64,000 nucleotides of DNA, taken from Saprospiraceae bacterium. GTDB taxonomy: Bacteria > Bacteroidota > Bacteroidia > Chitinophagales > Saprospiraceae. The translations under genes and the position numbers were made by a program. Below the pieces are notes generated by a model that saw nothing but the letters and a program-made list of their open reading frames with translations, did not search any database and was not told the origin of the DNA. This document shows, piece after piece, positions 43,551 through 52,936 of this stretch. The DNA is taken from assembly GCA_016717265.1 (NCBI GenBank), contig JADKFX010000001.1, forward strand, positions 3,794,501 through 3,858,500, written 5' to 3'. Each line of letters begins with the position of its first letter. Position 1 is the stretch's first letter.

Positions 43551-44456
43551 TCAGAGTTTTTGACGCAAAGCCAGAGGACTTAAGCCGGTTTGTTGTTTAA
43601 CAAAATGACTAAAGTGAGCCTGATCTTCAAAATGTAAATCAAAAGCAATTTCAGACATGCTTTTATCCGTAGATCCTAATTGAACTTTAGATTCCAAAAG
43701 AATCATATCATTAATTAGTTTTCTTGGTGTTTTTCCGAACGTTTTTTTGACTACTTCACATAAATATTTTGGCGTAATGTTAAGTTTGGAAGCATATTGA
43801 TTCACTTCCCGGATTTCAAAAAAATGTTTCTCCACTAAATGCTTAAACTGATTGGCAATCCTGGATGTACGACTTGCATGCTCCTGTATGTATTTAATAT
43901 GCGGTCTGTAAATTTCACGAATTCGCAATAACAGGATTTGAATAAAATTCCTAAGAATATAATCTTTCTCGTACGAAAACTTATGGTATTCTGCTATGAT
44001 ATTCTGAAAAGACTCTTGAATCATGCGACTTTCATCATCATTTAAGTTTATTATATGTTCTGATTCAAAATGGAAGAACGGAAAATCCTCCGTCAAAACT
44101 CCGGATAACATGGGCTGAATAAATTCTGTTTTGAAATGAATACAATACCCTTTGCAATCCCGTATGTGTTTAGAAGCATAGACCATATTTTCTGGTACAA
44201 TGACCAGATCATTGGGTTTCAGCCAACGGTAGTCAGCACCAAGTAAAACATCGTGTTCACCGGATGTTAGTAAATATATAAGATTGAATTGCCTTCTTAA
44301 AGCCCGGATTCCTTTAATCGGATCTACATCTTTGTGTTTGTCTTCTAGCGTACCCGGCATCACCATCAAATTGATGTCATAAGGACCGAAATCCTTATTC
44401 ACCAGCTTTTCAAAAGCAGCCAGATCTTTTACTATCAAGACTTCTTTCTTTGACAT
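43551..44456 (-). CDS. AraC-family transcriptional regulator
   Basis: The 301-residue protein has an N-terminal sensor region with a partial cupin-like pattern (LTSGEHDVLLGADYRWLKPN) and a C-terminal pair of helix-turn-helix motifs: REVNQYASKLNITPKYLCEV and the second, MSEIAFDLHFEDQAHFSHFV, followed by KQQTGLSPLALRQKL, the hallmark end of AraC proteins. The ligand is not known. The neighbouring cupin gene downstream is its most likely target. Confidence 0.93.
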   Translation of the reverse strand: MSKKEVLIVKDLAAFEKLVNKDFGPYDINLMVMPGTLEDKHKDVDPIKGIRALRRQFNLIYLLTSGEHDVLLGADYRWLKPNDLVIVPENMVYASKHIRDCKGYCIHFKTEFIQPMLSGVLTEDFPFFHFESEHIINLNDDESRMIQESFQNIIAEYHKFSYEKDYILRNFIQILLLRIREIYRPHIKYIQEHASRTSRIANQFKHLVEKHFFEIREVNQYASKLNITPKYLCEVVKKTFGKTPRKLINDMILLESKVQLGSTDKSMSEIAFDLHFEDQAHFSHFVKQQTGLSPLALRQKL

Positions 44457-44745
44457 GATTCAAAAATAATAAGTAAATCTAAGAATTTAAAATTAAACAA
44501 TGAAAATTCAATTGTAAAAATATACAAAGAAGATATAAAAATTTCTAAACATCAGCAAACGTAAATCTAATACGGATGATTTAATTCAAAATAAATGAAA
44601 AACAGATATATGAAGGAAAATCATGGAGTTGATAATTGTGATTGAAACAAGAAAAACAATAGAATTCCTGAAAATGCAATAATAAAACTAGCAATCAATT
44701 GTTGAACCAGCTAAATATTTTGTTCATACTTCTTTGGGTGACTTA

Positions 44746-47601
44746 TTATCCTTTTTTTATAAACTCAACCCAGTGCTTTGCTTTTTTTCCGGTAAAATGT
44801 TCAATTTGGTGCCGGCAGCTAAACCCAGAAGCGATAAGTTGTGTATCTCCTGGAGCATTTTCAATAGCAGGAATTAAAGCGCTGCGTGCAATCGTTTCAG
44901 AAATTTCATAATGCTTTTTCTCATAGCCAAAAGATCCAGCCATTCCACAACATCCAGAATCAATTTCTGAAAATGAAACGTCAGCATTATTTGAAAAAAG
45001 TGAATGCACAGATTTTGTGGTAAATATCGCTTTTTGATGACAATGTCCATGCAGTAAATAATTACCTGCTGCAAATTGTAGTTTTGCATTTATTGGATGA
45101 TTGTCTACTTCTTTTATTAAAAAATCCTCTAACAAAAAGATCTGATCTGAAAATTTGGTCCACCGATCATCCACTAATAAATCAGGAATATCATCTTTTA
45201 ATGCGGTGGCACAAGATGGCTCACAAACTACCATTGGAATTTTATTTTGCAAATAGACTTCCAATTTTTTAAAAGTTTGTTCCCCTTTAAATTTAGCCTG
45301 ATCCAATAATCCATGAGAAATAGCGGGTCTTTGACAACAACCTTCCGTAAATACAATTACCTCATAACCTAATGATTCCAATAAATTTTTTGCCGAAATG
45401 CCAATATTAGGTTCATGATATTTGATATAGGTATCTGCAAATAAAACAATTTGATGTTCCTTTATTTTTTGTTTGATGTTTGATTTAGGATTGAATTTTT
45501 GCCTTGCATATGCTGGTAAAATTCTTCTTCGATCTAGTCCGCTGATGTGTTCAAAACAATACCTGAATAATTTATTTCTAAGCATTGAATTTACAATTGG
45601 TGCTAGCATCCCGGTACTGAAGCTTGCTAAATAATCTTGTGAAAGTAATAACCGATCGGCTATATTTAATCCAATCTTCTTCTGTTGAAAGTACAATACT
45701 TCAGATTTCAATTTAGACATATCTACGTTGCTTGGGCATTCAGATTTGCAGGCTTTACAAGACAAACATAAATCTAATACATCGTGAAGGATTGAACTTT
45801 CTAAACCATAATCATCTAATTGACCACTCATTGCTAAGCGCAAAATATTTGCACGGCCTCGAGTAGTATCTTTCTCTTCCTTTGTTGCCCGGTAACTCGG
45901 GCACATGGTACCCCCTGTATGTTTTCGGCATTCTCCAACACCGTTACAGAGATGCACTGCATCATGAAACCCACCTTCTTCCCGATAATGAAACATCGAT
46001 TTAAAGTTCTGATCTGTGTAATTCGGACCATATCGAAGATTGGAATCAACGGCTGGTGCATCTACAATTTTACCCGGATTCAATAAATGATTTGGATCAA
46101 AAATGACCTTCACTTTTTTAAACGCCTGATATAAAATAGTTCCAAAAAATTCTTCATTATAAGGACTTCTCGCTAATCCATCTCCATGTTCACCACTCCA
46201 GGATCCTTTGTATTTCTTGACAATTTGCAAAACCTCAGAAGCTATATTTTTCATCCGTTCAATATCCTTTTCATCTCTAAGGTCTAACAAAGGTTTAACA
46301 TGCAATAGTCCAACGCTTGCATGTGCATACGCTACTACAGGTGTTTCATGAATTCGGCAAATTTCAAAAACTTCGCGAATATAATTAGAGAGATGTTCCA
46401 ATGGAACTGCTGCATCTTCAATAAATGCAATTGGTTTACGACGTCCTTTTACCCCCATTAAAAGTCCAAGTCCTTTTTTGCGTAAAGTAAAAACTTCTTC
46501 CATCGCCTGTCTTTCTGAAATTACAGGCCAGGCGTAGGCTATTTTTTGTTGTTGTAATGAATCGGATAATAAAGTTGCATTTGCTATTGCTTCTTCTTTT
46601 GTTTCACCATAAAATTCTACAATTAAAACTCCGCCAGGATCTCCTTGAATAAAATGACAATAATGTTTGGTTTCCAAATTTTCACGACTGCGATGAATCA
46701 ACATTTGATCAAGTAATTCTACTGCAGCAGGTTTGAATTTTACAATTTCAGAAACATGAGATATGGATTCAAAAAAATCTTGAAAATGAACAATGCAAAG
46801 ACATTGATGCTTGGGTGTAGGTTCAAGATTAATTTTTGCCGCAAGTATTAAGGCAAGTGTACATTCGCTACCTGTGATCAAATCACAAAGATTCCATTGG
46901 TCTCCTAAAAATTCATCCAGATTATAACCACCAACCCGGCGCATTACTTTGGGAAAGCGATTTTCAATTTCATTTCTGTTTTCTTGTATAATTTTGAAAA
47001 GGCCCCGATAAATATCCCCCTCCAGATTTTGAAGTTCGAGTTTTTCTATAAGTTCTGATCCGGAAAGATTTTTACAATGAAACACCGTTCCATTTGCTAA
47101 TGCAATTTTTAATTCAATGACATGATCTAATGTTTTGCCATATAAGATACTTCGAGTTCCACTACTATTATTAGCAATCATTCCACCAATCGTAGCTCGT
47201 GAAGTCGTCGCTGGATCGGGCGCAAAATGAAGGCGATGGGAAGCAATTTTTTGGTTCAATACATCTCTTACGATTCCAGGTTCAACCCAAGCCCACTTTT
47301 CACCTGGATTAAATTCTAAGATGCTATCCATATATTTTGTAAAATCAATTACTATTGCTTTGGCAACTGTTTGTCCGACGAGGCTAGTCCCTCCCCCCCG
47401 AGCTATCACTGGAATTTTATGATTATAAGCCCATTCTAATAGGAGCAAAACATCTGCTTCCACTTTTGGAAGTGCTACAGCAAGCGGTATAATCTGATAA
47501 TTACTAGCATCTGTAGCATAAATACCAAGCTGCAGAGCATCTGTATGCAGTTCGCCTTTGATCTTCGACTTTAATTCCAACAGACTTTGATCAATTTTCA
47601 T
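44746..47601 (-). CDS. FAD-binding and Fe-S-binding oxidoreductase (D-lactate/2-hydroxyacid dehydrogenase-like)
   Basis: The 951-residue protein fuses a GlcD-type FAD oxidase to a GlcF-type Fe-S and CCG module, as in YdiJ-like proteins. The FAD loop is VIARGGGTSLVGQTVAKAIV, then the ATIGGMIANNSSGTRSILYG pattern. Further on, ESTGHGDGLARSP-like sequence WSGEHGDGLARSPYNEEFFG is the oxidase C-terminal region. The first Fe-S ligands are in CNGVGECRKHTGGTMCPSYR, the second in LCLSCKACKSECP. Two CCG-like cysteine-rich motifs close the protein (EGCCQRPAISHGLL and SGCCGMAGSFGYE). It should oxidise a 2-hydroxy acid and pass electrons to the quinone pool. No frameshift seen; it stands alone. Confidence 0.9.
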   Translation of the reverse strand: MKIDQSLLELKSKIKGELHTDALQLGIYATDASNYQIIPLAVALPKVEADVLLLLEWAYNHKIPVIARGGGTSLVGQTVAKAIVIDFTKYMDSILEFNPGEKWAWVEPGIVRDVLNQKIASHRLHFAPDPATTSRATIGGMIANNSSGTRSILYGKTLDHVIELKIALANGTVFHCKNLSGSELIEKLELQNLEGDIYRGLFKIIQENRNEIENRFPKVMRRVGGYNLDEFLGDQWNLCDLITGSECTLALILAAKINLEPTPKHQCLCIVHFQDFFESISHVSEIVKFKPAAVELLDQMLIHRSRENLETKHYCHFIQGDPGGVLIVEFYGETKEEAIANATLLSDSLQQQKIAYAWPVISERQAMEEVFTLRKKGLGLLMGVKGRRKPIAFIEDAAVPLEHLSNYIREVFEICRIHETPVVAYAHASVGLLHVKPLLDLRDEKDIERMKNIASEVLQIVKKYKGSWSGEHGDGLARSPYNEEFFGTILYQAFKKVKVIFDPNHLLNPGKIVDAPAVDSNLRYGPNYTDQNFKSMFHYREEGGFHDAVHLCNGVGECRKHTGGTMCPSYRATKEEKDTTRGRANILRLAMSGQLDDYGLESSILHDVLDLCLSCKACKSECPSNVDMSKLKSEVLYFQQKKIGLNIADRLLLSQDYLASFSTGMLAPIVNSMLRNKLFRYCFEHISGLDRRRILPAYARQKFNPKSNIKQKIKEHQIVLFADTYIKYHEPNIGISAKNLLESLGYEVIVFTEGCCQRPAISHGLLDQAKFKGEQTFKKLEVYLQNKIPMVVCEPSCATALKDDIPDLLVDDRWTKFSDQIFLLEDFLIKEVDNHPINAKLQFAAGNYLLHGHCHQKAIFTTKSVHSLFSNNADVSFSEIDSGCCGMAGSFGYEKKHYEISETIARSALIPAIENAPGDTQLIASGFSCRHQIEHFTGKKAKHWVEFIKKG

Positions 47602-48173
47602 TTATCTATATAATCAACCGTAAAATTATTACTTCTAAGGAATAAAAATTGTCTAATTATTCAGATCTACCAGTAAATATTCAAGACTTCAAGGGGATCA
47701 AGTATAAAGAACCTAGGGTTTTCCATATTTCAAGTTTTGCTTGGATCAAAAGTTTGCATTAAAAGTAAATTCCAAATAAAATTATTGTTTAGATTTTCGT
47801 CAAATTGTTGACATGATTTCAATGATCGTTTGCGAATATATAAACTCCTGAGCATTCACTATTTAAAAACAGAGATCCGCTAATCATAGATTAAAATTTT
47901 TGAATGCATACCTAAAATAATAAATTCTCAACTTATAGTGCAGCAACTTGATTCTTAAAAAATTAAAAGGCGCTCCTAAGTTAATGAAAAACGATATTGA
48001 TTTCTACAAATTCTTAGAAATTAAACCAATTAGAAAATAATGTTATAAAATTTAAGAATGGATCTTTCAATTTTTATCAATATTCAAATTTAAAAAGGCG
48101 GTTCGTTTTTCAACGATCCGCCTCATTTGCTACACCTTAAATTTTTAATTAAAATGGCATTGTTTCTCTAATC
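47602..48173. other. intergenic region, 572 bp
   Basis: AT-rich gap between two minus-strand genes. Beyond the terminator at 48091-48123 I found no hairpin, promoter match or coding-like frame. Confidence 0.45.
48091..48123 (-). terminator. terminator of the DUF7948-like gene
   Basis: On the minus strand GGCGGATCGT pairs with ACGAACCGCC (one mismatch) and is followed by T5. It lies about 50 nt past the stop at 48174. Confidence 0.82.
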
Positions 48174-48998
48174 TTATAATTTTACTTCTTCATTTCCTTT
48201 ATAGAATAAGGTAGTTTGAATATTAATTTCCTTCGTTCTATCAAAGTATAATATATCGAGGCTTACCAATTGATTTTGCACCGTCCATTTTGCTTGTAAT
48301 GGCTTCCCTTCTTGAGTTACAACCGGAGCATCTTTAAAAACCTCACCATCCTTTGTGCTTATTACTAATTGACCATTTTTGTTAACATATACTTCCCGTG
48401 CACTATCAATTCGCATTTTAATTTCTTTATAATCAAATCCAGGTTGAACCAGGATATCGAACTTTAATCGATTATCCAAATCACAGTATCGCAAGTCAAT
48501 ACCCGGATATATTTCTGTATAATATAACTTCCTGAAATTTTTAATCTGACATTCCTTTGACTTTTCTGGTGTACTCGTTTTCATGAAATTGAAATTAAAT
48601 TCTTCAGCTCCATAAATATCAGCTCCTTTATTCATTCCTTCCCAGGAAATTTCAAGCCTATTATATCCTAAACCAGAATTTGTTCTGTTCTGTTGATTGG
48701 TTGCTCCGAATTCAGAGATTTGAGTTGGCTTCGTCAATTGTAGTGAAATTCCATCTTTTCTAAACAGATATTTCATATTTTCGGACTGGGCAAGGAACAA
48801 CACCTTTTTGTTTATTCTACCACTGTAATCCTTCACCTGGCATTTGTTTTCTGCAAATGTGAGCTCCATTCCTTTCGGATTAAAATGCAATCCAGAAGGA
48901 TGCGATGTGGCGTTCAAGGTAAAAGCAAGGCATACAATTTGCAACATGCTTATGAATCCAATTTTAGTGTTTCTTGTTTTCATAAATAAATTTTTCAT
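48174..48998 (-). CDS. stand-alone DUF7948-like secreted protein
   Basis: The 274-residue protein has a signal sequence, best read from Met6 (MKTRNTKIGFISMLQIVCLA). The mature part matches, from family knowledge, the N-terminal domain of large SBBP-repeat surface proteins: a start with FAENKCQVKDYSG (cf. ENKGQ), YLFRKDGISLQL, then KLYYTEIYPGIDLRYCDLDN, LKFDILVQPGFDYKEIKMRI, and GQLVISTKDGEVFKDAPVVT. Here it stops after that domain, with no SBBP repeats and no sorting domain, and a terminator follows, so it is either a short form or the remnant of a larger protein. Function unknown. Confidence 0.72.
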   Translation of the reverse strand: MKNLFMKTRNTKIGFISMLQIVCLAFTLNATSHPSGLHFNPKGMELTFAENKCQVKDYSGRINKKVLFLAQSENMKYLFRKDGISLQLTKPTQISEFGATNQQNRTNSGLGYNRLEISWEGMNKGADIYGAEEFNFNFMKTSTPEKSKECQIKNFRKLYYTEIYPGIDLRYCDLDNRLKFDILVQPGFDYKEIKMRIDSAREVYVNKNGQLVISTKDGEVFKDAPVVTQEGKPLQAKWTVQNQLVSLDILYFDRTKEINIQTTLFYKGNEEVKL

Positions 48999-49344
48999 TT
49001 TTTAATACTTTTTAAATTTGAATAAACATCCTGAGAAATAGTAAACTACTTCTGTAAGTTCATTCGTAAAATTGTTTTTTTTCTACTACGCTGACTTTCG
49101 CAAGTCTTTAAGCAATCAAATTCTCAGTGTTATGTACCTGTCTTTTTAAAGAGTCGCACCTAATTAGAACGTTGCATCAGGCAAATTGTTTTTAAGAAAT
49201 CCTTAAATTTTATTCTTTATTATCAATTTTTTGTTAATTTATATTTTGCAAATTAGTCTAAAATACAGTCTAATAAATATTTAATTCTGTATAATTGCTT
49301 TTTTGCCAAATCTAAGCCTTTTCTATTTTTAGGCCCTGAAATGA
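48999..49344. other. intergenic region, 346 bp
   Basis: An AT-rich gap between the GIN-domain gene and the DUF7948-like gene on the minus strand. I found no terminator with a G+C stem and no promoter match. Confidence 0.4.
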
Positions 49345-50100
49345 TTAATTCTCTTTTGTCACTTCACTAAAATTCCGTTGGTTGATCTCTGCAGTTACAG
49401 TACTTCCTTTATAGTTTAAAATTGCATGATCTTGACATTCTGCTTTCAAATAATTCAGTACCAGAAGCTCTGCTTTAGAAAAATCATCCATATGTATAAA
49501 GGCATTTTGCATTGAAAAATCAAATGCATCCAATTCTGTATGACCATTTAGGTCGGCGTTGGTGACCTTAGAACTACCCTTTAACTTAAGCTGAGAAAAA
49601 TCAAACAAATTCAATTCAAGACTATCCGTTTGCACTAATAAATCAACTTCTACATGATCTTCAAATTCAAAACTTAGGGTTCCGCTATTTAAAGTGTCTT
49701 TACTTGAAAATTGCATAAAATCCGACAGTTTCAATGCTCTTAAGTTCTCAGAATAAATGTCCACTTCAATGTTTCCATTGGAGCGATAAGTTTCTAAACT
49801 ATCCATATTAAAGCTTAGTTTATCAGAATCCTGCTTTATTCTAAAATAAGGTTTCAATGATTCCTCAATTTTCACAATAAGTTTTGGAGAACCTTTATGC
49901 CAACGAACCACAAAGTGACCTCCAACTTCTAGTGTGTGAAAATCTAAAATCGAATATTCAGCAGAAGTCCATTTTTGATTGCCGCTTATTCTATCATTAA
50001 AATAATCCTTTTCTAAATTATGGATTTCAACCATTGTGACTATCGTCAGTATAAATATTAAAGAAAAAAATGCGATTAGAATTTTATTACTTAGTTTCAT
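49345..50100 (-). CDS. GIN-domain (DUF2807) putative adhesin-like protein
   Basis: The 251-residue protein has an N-terminal membrane segment (LSNKILIAFFSLIFILTIVT) and then the right-handed beta-helix-like GIN domain: FHTLEVGGHFVVRWHKGSPK, LIVKIEESLKPYFRIKQDSD and LRALKLSDFMQFSSKDTLNS, with LELNLFDFSQLKLKGSSKVT. The name comes from a head-domain of putative adhesins, but in Bacteroidota these proteins often accompany ABC transporters and their role is unclear. It is the last gene of the ABC operon and overlaps the 3' end of the GntR gene by 14 bp. Confidence 0.82.
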   Translation of the reverse strand: MKLSNKILIAFFSLIFILTIVTMVEIHNLEKDYFNDRISGNQKWTSAEYSILDFHTLEVGGHFVVRWHKGSPKLIVKIEESLKPYFRIKQDSDKLSFNMDSLETYRSNGNIEVDIYSENLRALKLSDFMQFSSKDTLNSGTLSFEFEDHVEVDLLVQTDSLELNLFDFSQLKLKGSSKVTNADLNGHTELDAFDFSMQNAFIHMDDFSKAELLVLNYLKAECQDHAILNYKGSTVTAEINQRNFSEVTKEN

Positions 50101-50467
50101 TTTGGTAACTATTTTTCCAGTTAGTATAATATTGTTTCATTTCTTCCCAGCTTATGGTAAGCTGGTCCATATTCTTAAATAGCTCGGGTAAAATTTCTTC
50201 AGCAAATTGATCTTTCCTGTGCTGAATGGATTTTGTAAACGCTCCATTTGCGACAAAAAAACCAATGCCTCTTCTGTTTTCCAATATCCCTTGATCCTGC
50301 AATAATGTATAAGTTCGCATTACTGTATTCGGATTTACCTGGATGCTTGTAGCAAAATCTCGCACGGAAGGAATTCGTTCTCCTTCTTGCCAGTCCTTGT
50401 TAATAATATTCTCTTGTACGGACATACCGATCTGTTCAAATATTGATAATGATTTTTTAAATTCCAT
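50087..50467 (-). CDS. GntR-family regulator, YtrA type
   Basis: The 126-residue protein has the winged helix-turn-helix of the GntR family (SIFEQIGMSVQENIINKDWQ, GERIPSVRDFATSIQVNPNT, VMRTYTLLQDQGILENRRGI) and a short C-terminal helix, as in the small YtrA subfamily. These repressors usually control the ABC operon they are part of. A strong candidate operator sits at the operon promoter (52098-52119). The gene follows the permease gene by 2 bp. Confidence 0.94.
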   Translation of the reverse strand: MEFKKSLSIFEQIGMSVQENIINKDWQEGERIPSVRDFATSIQVNPNTVMRTYTLLQDQGILENRRGIGFFVANGAFTKSIQHRKDQFAEEILPELFKNMDQLTISWEEMKQYYTNWKNSYQNETK

Positions 50468-50469
50468 AG

Positions 50470-51243
50470 TTAAACCTCCTTTTCTTTGATTTTTAAATAA
50501 GTCATGAACCAGAAAAAAGGTGCAGCAAGATATAGTATAAAGAATTTAGCAAATTTGATAATCCAATAATCTTCCAAAAACAAATCTATAGGTATATTAC
50601 TATTTACATAGGTTTGTCCATGTAGCTCAGCTCGTAGTTCTGGAAATAATGCATAAGCACATAAAAATACCATCAACATATATACTAAGCTTAATAAAAT
50701 TCCCCAAAAAATGACTTTATACCAGGCTCCGGTGTTAAAGGTTGCAGCACCAAAAAAGTAAACACTAAATACTATAATTAAATACTGTAATCCTCTTAAA
50801 TTATCTGGATTAAATAAATCAAAGGATCCGAAGGGCCTCCCAATCAAACCTCCAATTACTAATTTTTGTATCCAATAGAAAACAGTATATACCAGTGCAA
50901 CACCAATCCAATAAATAACATTTACAAACAACCATTTTGTAAATACTTTTTCAACTGCAGTTGCAGGTAAGGTGAGATAATCTGCACGTGTTGACAAAAG
51001 TTTAAATTCGTTAAAAATATTAATGGTATAGATAAATGCAAATACAATAAAGACACCTTCATAATCGAATGAAACAATTCCACCACTTTCATTAAATGTA
51101 TCTCTAAAATACTCAATGACACATCTGATTAGGATTATGGAACTTACAACAATGGTCAATATTTTAAAATGTGGAAGAAATGACTCATAGAATTCTTTCT
51201 TCCCAAGCCATCCAATTCTTTTTATACTAAATATTTGGTTCAT
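50470..51243 (-). CDS. ABC transporter permease-like membrane protein
   Basis: The 257-residue protein has six hydrophobic segments (for example LTIVVSSIILIRCVIEYF, VFIVFAFIYTINIFNEF, LFVNVIYWIGVALVYTVFYW, LIIVFSVYFFGAATF, VIFWGILLSLVYMLMVFLC, FFILYLAAPFFWFMTYL). It is unlike any transporter of known substrate that I can name, but its position between an ABC ATPase and a YtrA-type regulator makes a permease role nearly certain. YtrA-type systems are often linked to cell-envelope stress. Confidence 0.82.
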   Translation of the reverse strand: MNQIFSIKRIGWLGKKEFYESFLPHFKILTIVVSSIILIRCVIEYFRDTFNESGGIVSFDYEGVFIVFAFIYTINIFNEFKLLSTRADYLTLPATAVEKVFTKWLFVNVIYWIGVALVYTVFYWIQKLVIGGLIGRPFGSFDLFNPDNLRGLQYLIIVFSVYFFGAATFNTGAWYKVIFWGILLSLVYMLMVFLCAYALFPELRAELHGQTYVNSNIPIDLFLEDYWIIKFAKFFILYLAAPFFWFMTYLKIKEKEV

Positions 51244-51264
51244 ATAATTTAAGTTTGATGGGTT

Positions 51265-52083
51265 TTAAATAGATTTTGAAATAATTGCATTAAATAAGAT
51301 TTCAATGTCAACATCTGTCGACTGTGCATTTGGCAGGTTCTGTGTCATTACAACATGACCACCTGGGACTTGCTCTGAGTATAAATAACTTGTAGGAATG
51401 GTGGCACCAGGATGAAAATCAAAACGATAATTGGCGCTGATTGTAAATAAATCCTGATTAAAAATTACACGACCGCCTTCGATCACAACAATGCGATCTA
51501 ATAAATTAGCTACGTCATTTACCTGATGTGTTGATATCAAAAAGCACTGGTCATCACCAAGAGATGCAGAAACTACTTTCCGAAAAATTGTTTTTGAAGG
51601 AATGTCTAAACCATTTGTAGGTTCATCCAAAATTAATAACTTACAATTTGTTGCTAATGCAAATGCTATTAAAAACTTCTTTTTTTGTCCAAAGGACAAT
51701 TCCTTAATTTTTTTATCCAATGGCAATTCGAAATCTTGAAGAATTTGATGAAATTTCTGATGATCCCAGTTCGGATAAAAAACCGCATTGATTTCAACGT
51801 ACTTTGACATTGTAACCTCTGGAAAAACATACTCTTCCTGAACATAAAACAGATCTGTCAACATATCAACACGCCGTTCCCTACTTTCAAAACCATTCAC
51901 GGTTGCTGTCCCCTGTTGCGGAAATAATAATCCTGAAACCAGCCTTAATAATGTTGTTTTACCTGCACCATTCTTTCCAAGAATTCCACAAATAGTTCCC
52001 GGTTGGAGTTCTAAGTTTAAAGCATCAAAAAGTGTTGCCTTTTTTCTCCTGTAACCAAAACTTAGATCTTTTACTTGTATCAT
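51265..52083 (-). CDS. ABC transporter ATP-binding protein
   Basis: The 272-residue protein is the ATPase of the YtrA-type system. Walker A is GILGKNGAGKTTLLRL, Q-loop DLFYVQEEY, signature LSFGQKKKFLIAFAL (variant of LSGGQ), Walker B KLLILDEPTNGLD and switch histidine in LISTHQVND. After the ATPase core is a C-terminal extension (about residues 210-272) that is unlike the common core and may be regulatory. It is the first gene of the operon, 14 bp from the operator. The permease gene follows after 21 bp. Confidence 0.95.
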   Translation of the reverse strand: MIQVKDLSFGYRRKKATLFDALNLELQPGTICGILGKNGAGKTTLLRLVSGLLFPQQGTATVNGFESRERRVDMLTDLFYVQEEYVFPEVTMSKYVEINAVFYPNWDHQKFHQILQDFELPLDKKIKELSFGQKKKFLIAFALATNCKLLILDEPTNGLDIPSKTIFRKVVSASLGDDQCFLISTHQVNDVANLLDRIVVIEGGRVIFNQDLFTISANYRFDFHPGATIPTSYLYSEQVPGGHVVMTQNLPNAQSTDVDIEILFNAIISKSI

Positions 52084-52097
52084 ATACTGTTGTTTTA

Positions 52098-52119
52098 GTG
52101 TATTAGTTTATTAGTACAC
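52098..52119. promoter_or_regulatory. candidate GntR/YtrA operator
   Basis: A 22-bp imperfect palindrome, GTGTATTAGTTTATTAGTAC followed by AC, with perfect GTGTA and TACAC arms. YtrA-type repressors are known, to my recollection, to bind AGTGTA/TACACT-type inverted repeats, and this matches well. It covers the predicted transcription start of the ABC operon that encodes the GntR regulator. Confidence 0.75.
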
Positions 52120-52121
52120 CA

Positions 52122-52153
52122 CAAAGGTATATAGAGGGAACTCAAAAAACAAA
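52122..52153 (-). promoter_or_regulatory. promoter of the YtrA-type ABC operon
   Basis: On the minus strand TTTG (52153-52150) is followed by 20 bp and then TACCTTTG (52129-52122), an exact match to the Bacteroidota -33/-7 consensus. The expected start near 52115 falls in the operator palindrome, so binding there would block transcription. Confidence 0.78.
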
Positions 52154-52936
52154 ATTATTTTGAAAATAATTTCATAATTTTATTTTTATAATGTATAATA
52201 CATTGTTATTTAATATTATACGGAGTTATAAGAGAAAATATTTTTCACATTATTATTGAAAAATTCCTGAATCGTGAAATTAACTTAAGTAGAATCTTTA
52301 ATTGGATCCCATATTAAATGACTGGTTATTTGATTTTCCCATTTAATAAAAATCACCATAAATTATTGAAAAAAAATTTATATTATATTATTTAATATAT
52401 ATAATAAATTAAATATAAACAATTTATGAATTATACAATGAATTATAAGATTTGGATTCGCTAGCGAATCGTTTATAATGGGTTAGCTAAGGCAAACCGT
52501 GTTCAAAAAAATGCAAATCAATTCCTATATGTATACTATACATGCCAAATCAATTCCATAATCCATTCACCTCCATTAGCTAACAGGTATTTTAATTCTC
52601 CGGTCTCTTTAAATAAAAGCAAGAGATCTCTTAATAATTATGCTAAAATGTATCCTAATAATGAAAATCCCAAATTGCTATTTATCGGAAGTTTCTTAGG
52701 CCAATCTTTAAATAAAGAAAAACCTCTGCCAATTACATTGTTATCAGTAATTAATAATTATCTGAGTTTAAAATAAAAAACTAATAAATTTTACAAAGCA
52801 TTAAATTTAAGCCGTTATTAGAATTTCAAATTTACAATTATGCGTTAAAGTATTTGGTTTTAAAGAGACCTATTCATAAAAATAATTTTAAGATTGTACA
52901 AGCTGAATTATAGTCTAATTATCTAAAAAAAAGATC
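52154..52936. other. AT-rich intergenic region, about 780 bp
   Basis: This long, low-G+C gap holds a 16-bp perfect palindrome GATTCGCTAGCGAATC at 52455-52470. From about 52466 to 52777 one plus-strand frame is open for about 104 codons without an early ATG (it includes NRYFNSPVSLNKSKRSLNNY and LLFIGSFLGQSLNKEKPLPI) and may be a gene remnant. No other feature was recognised. Confidence 0.4.
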
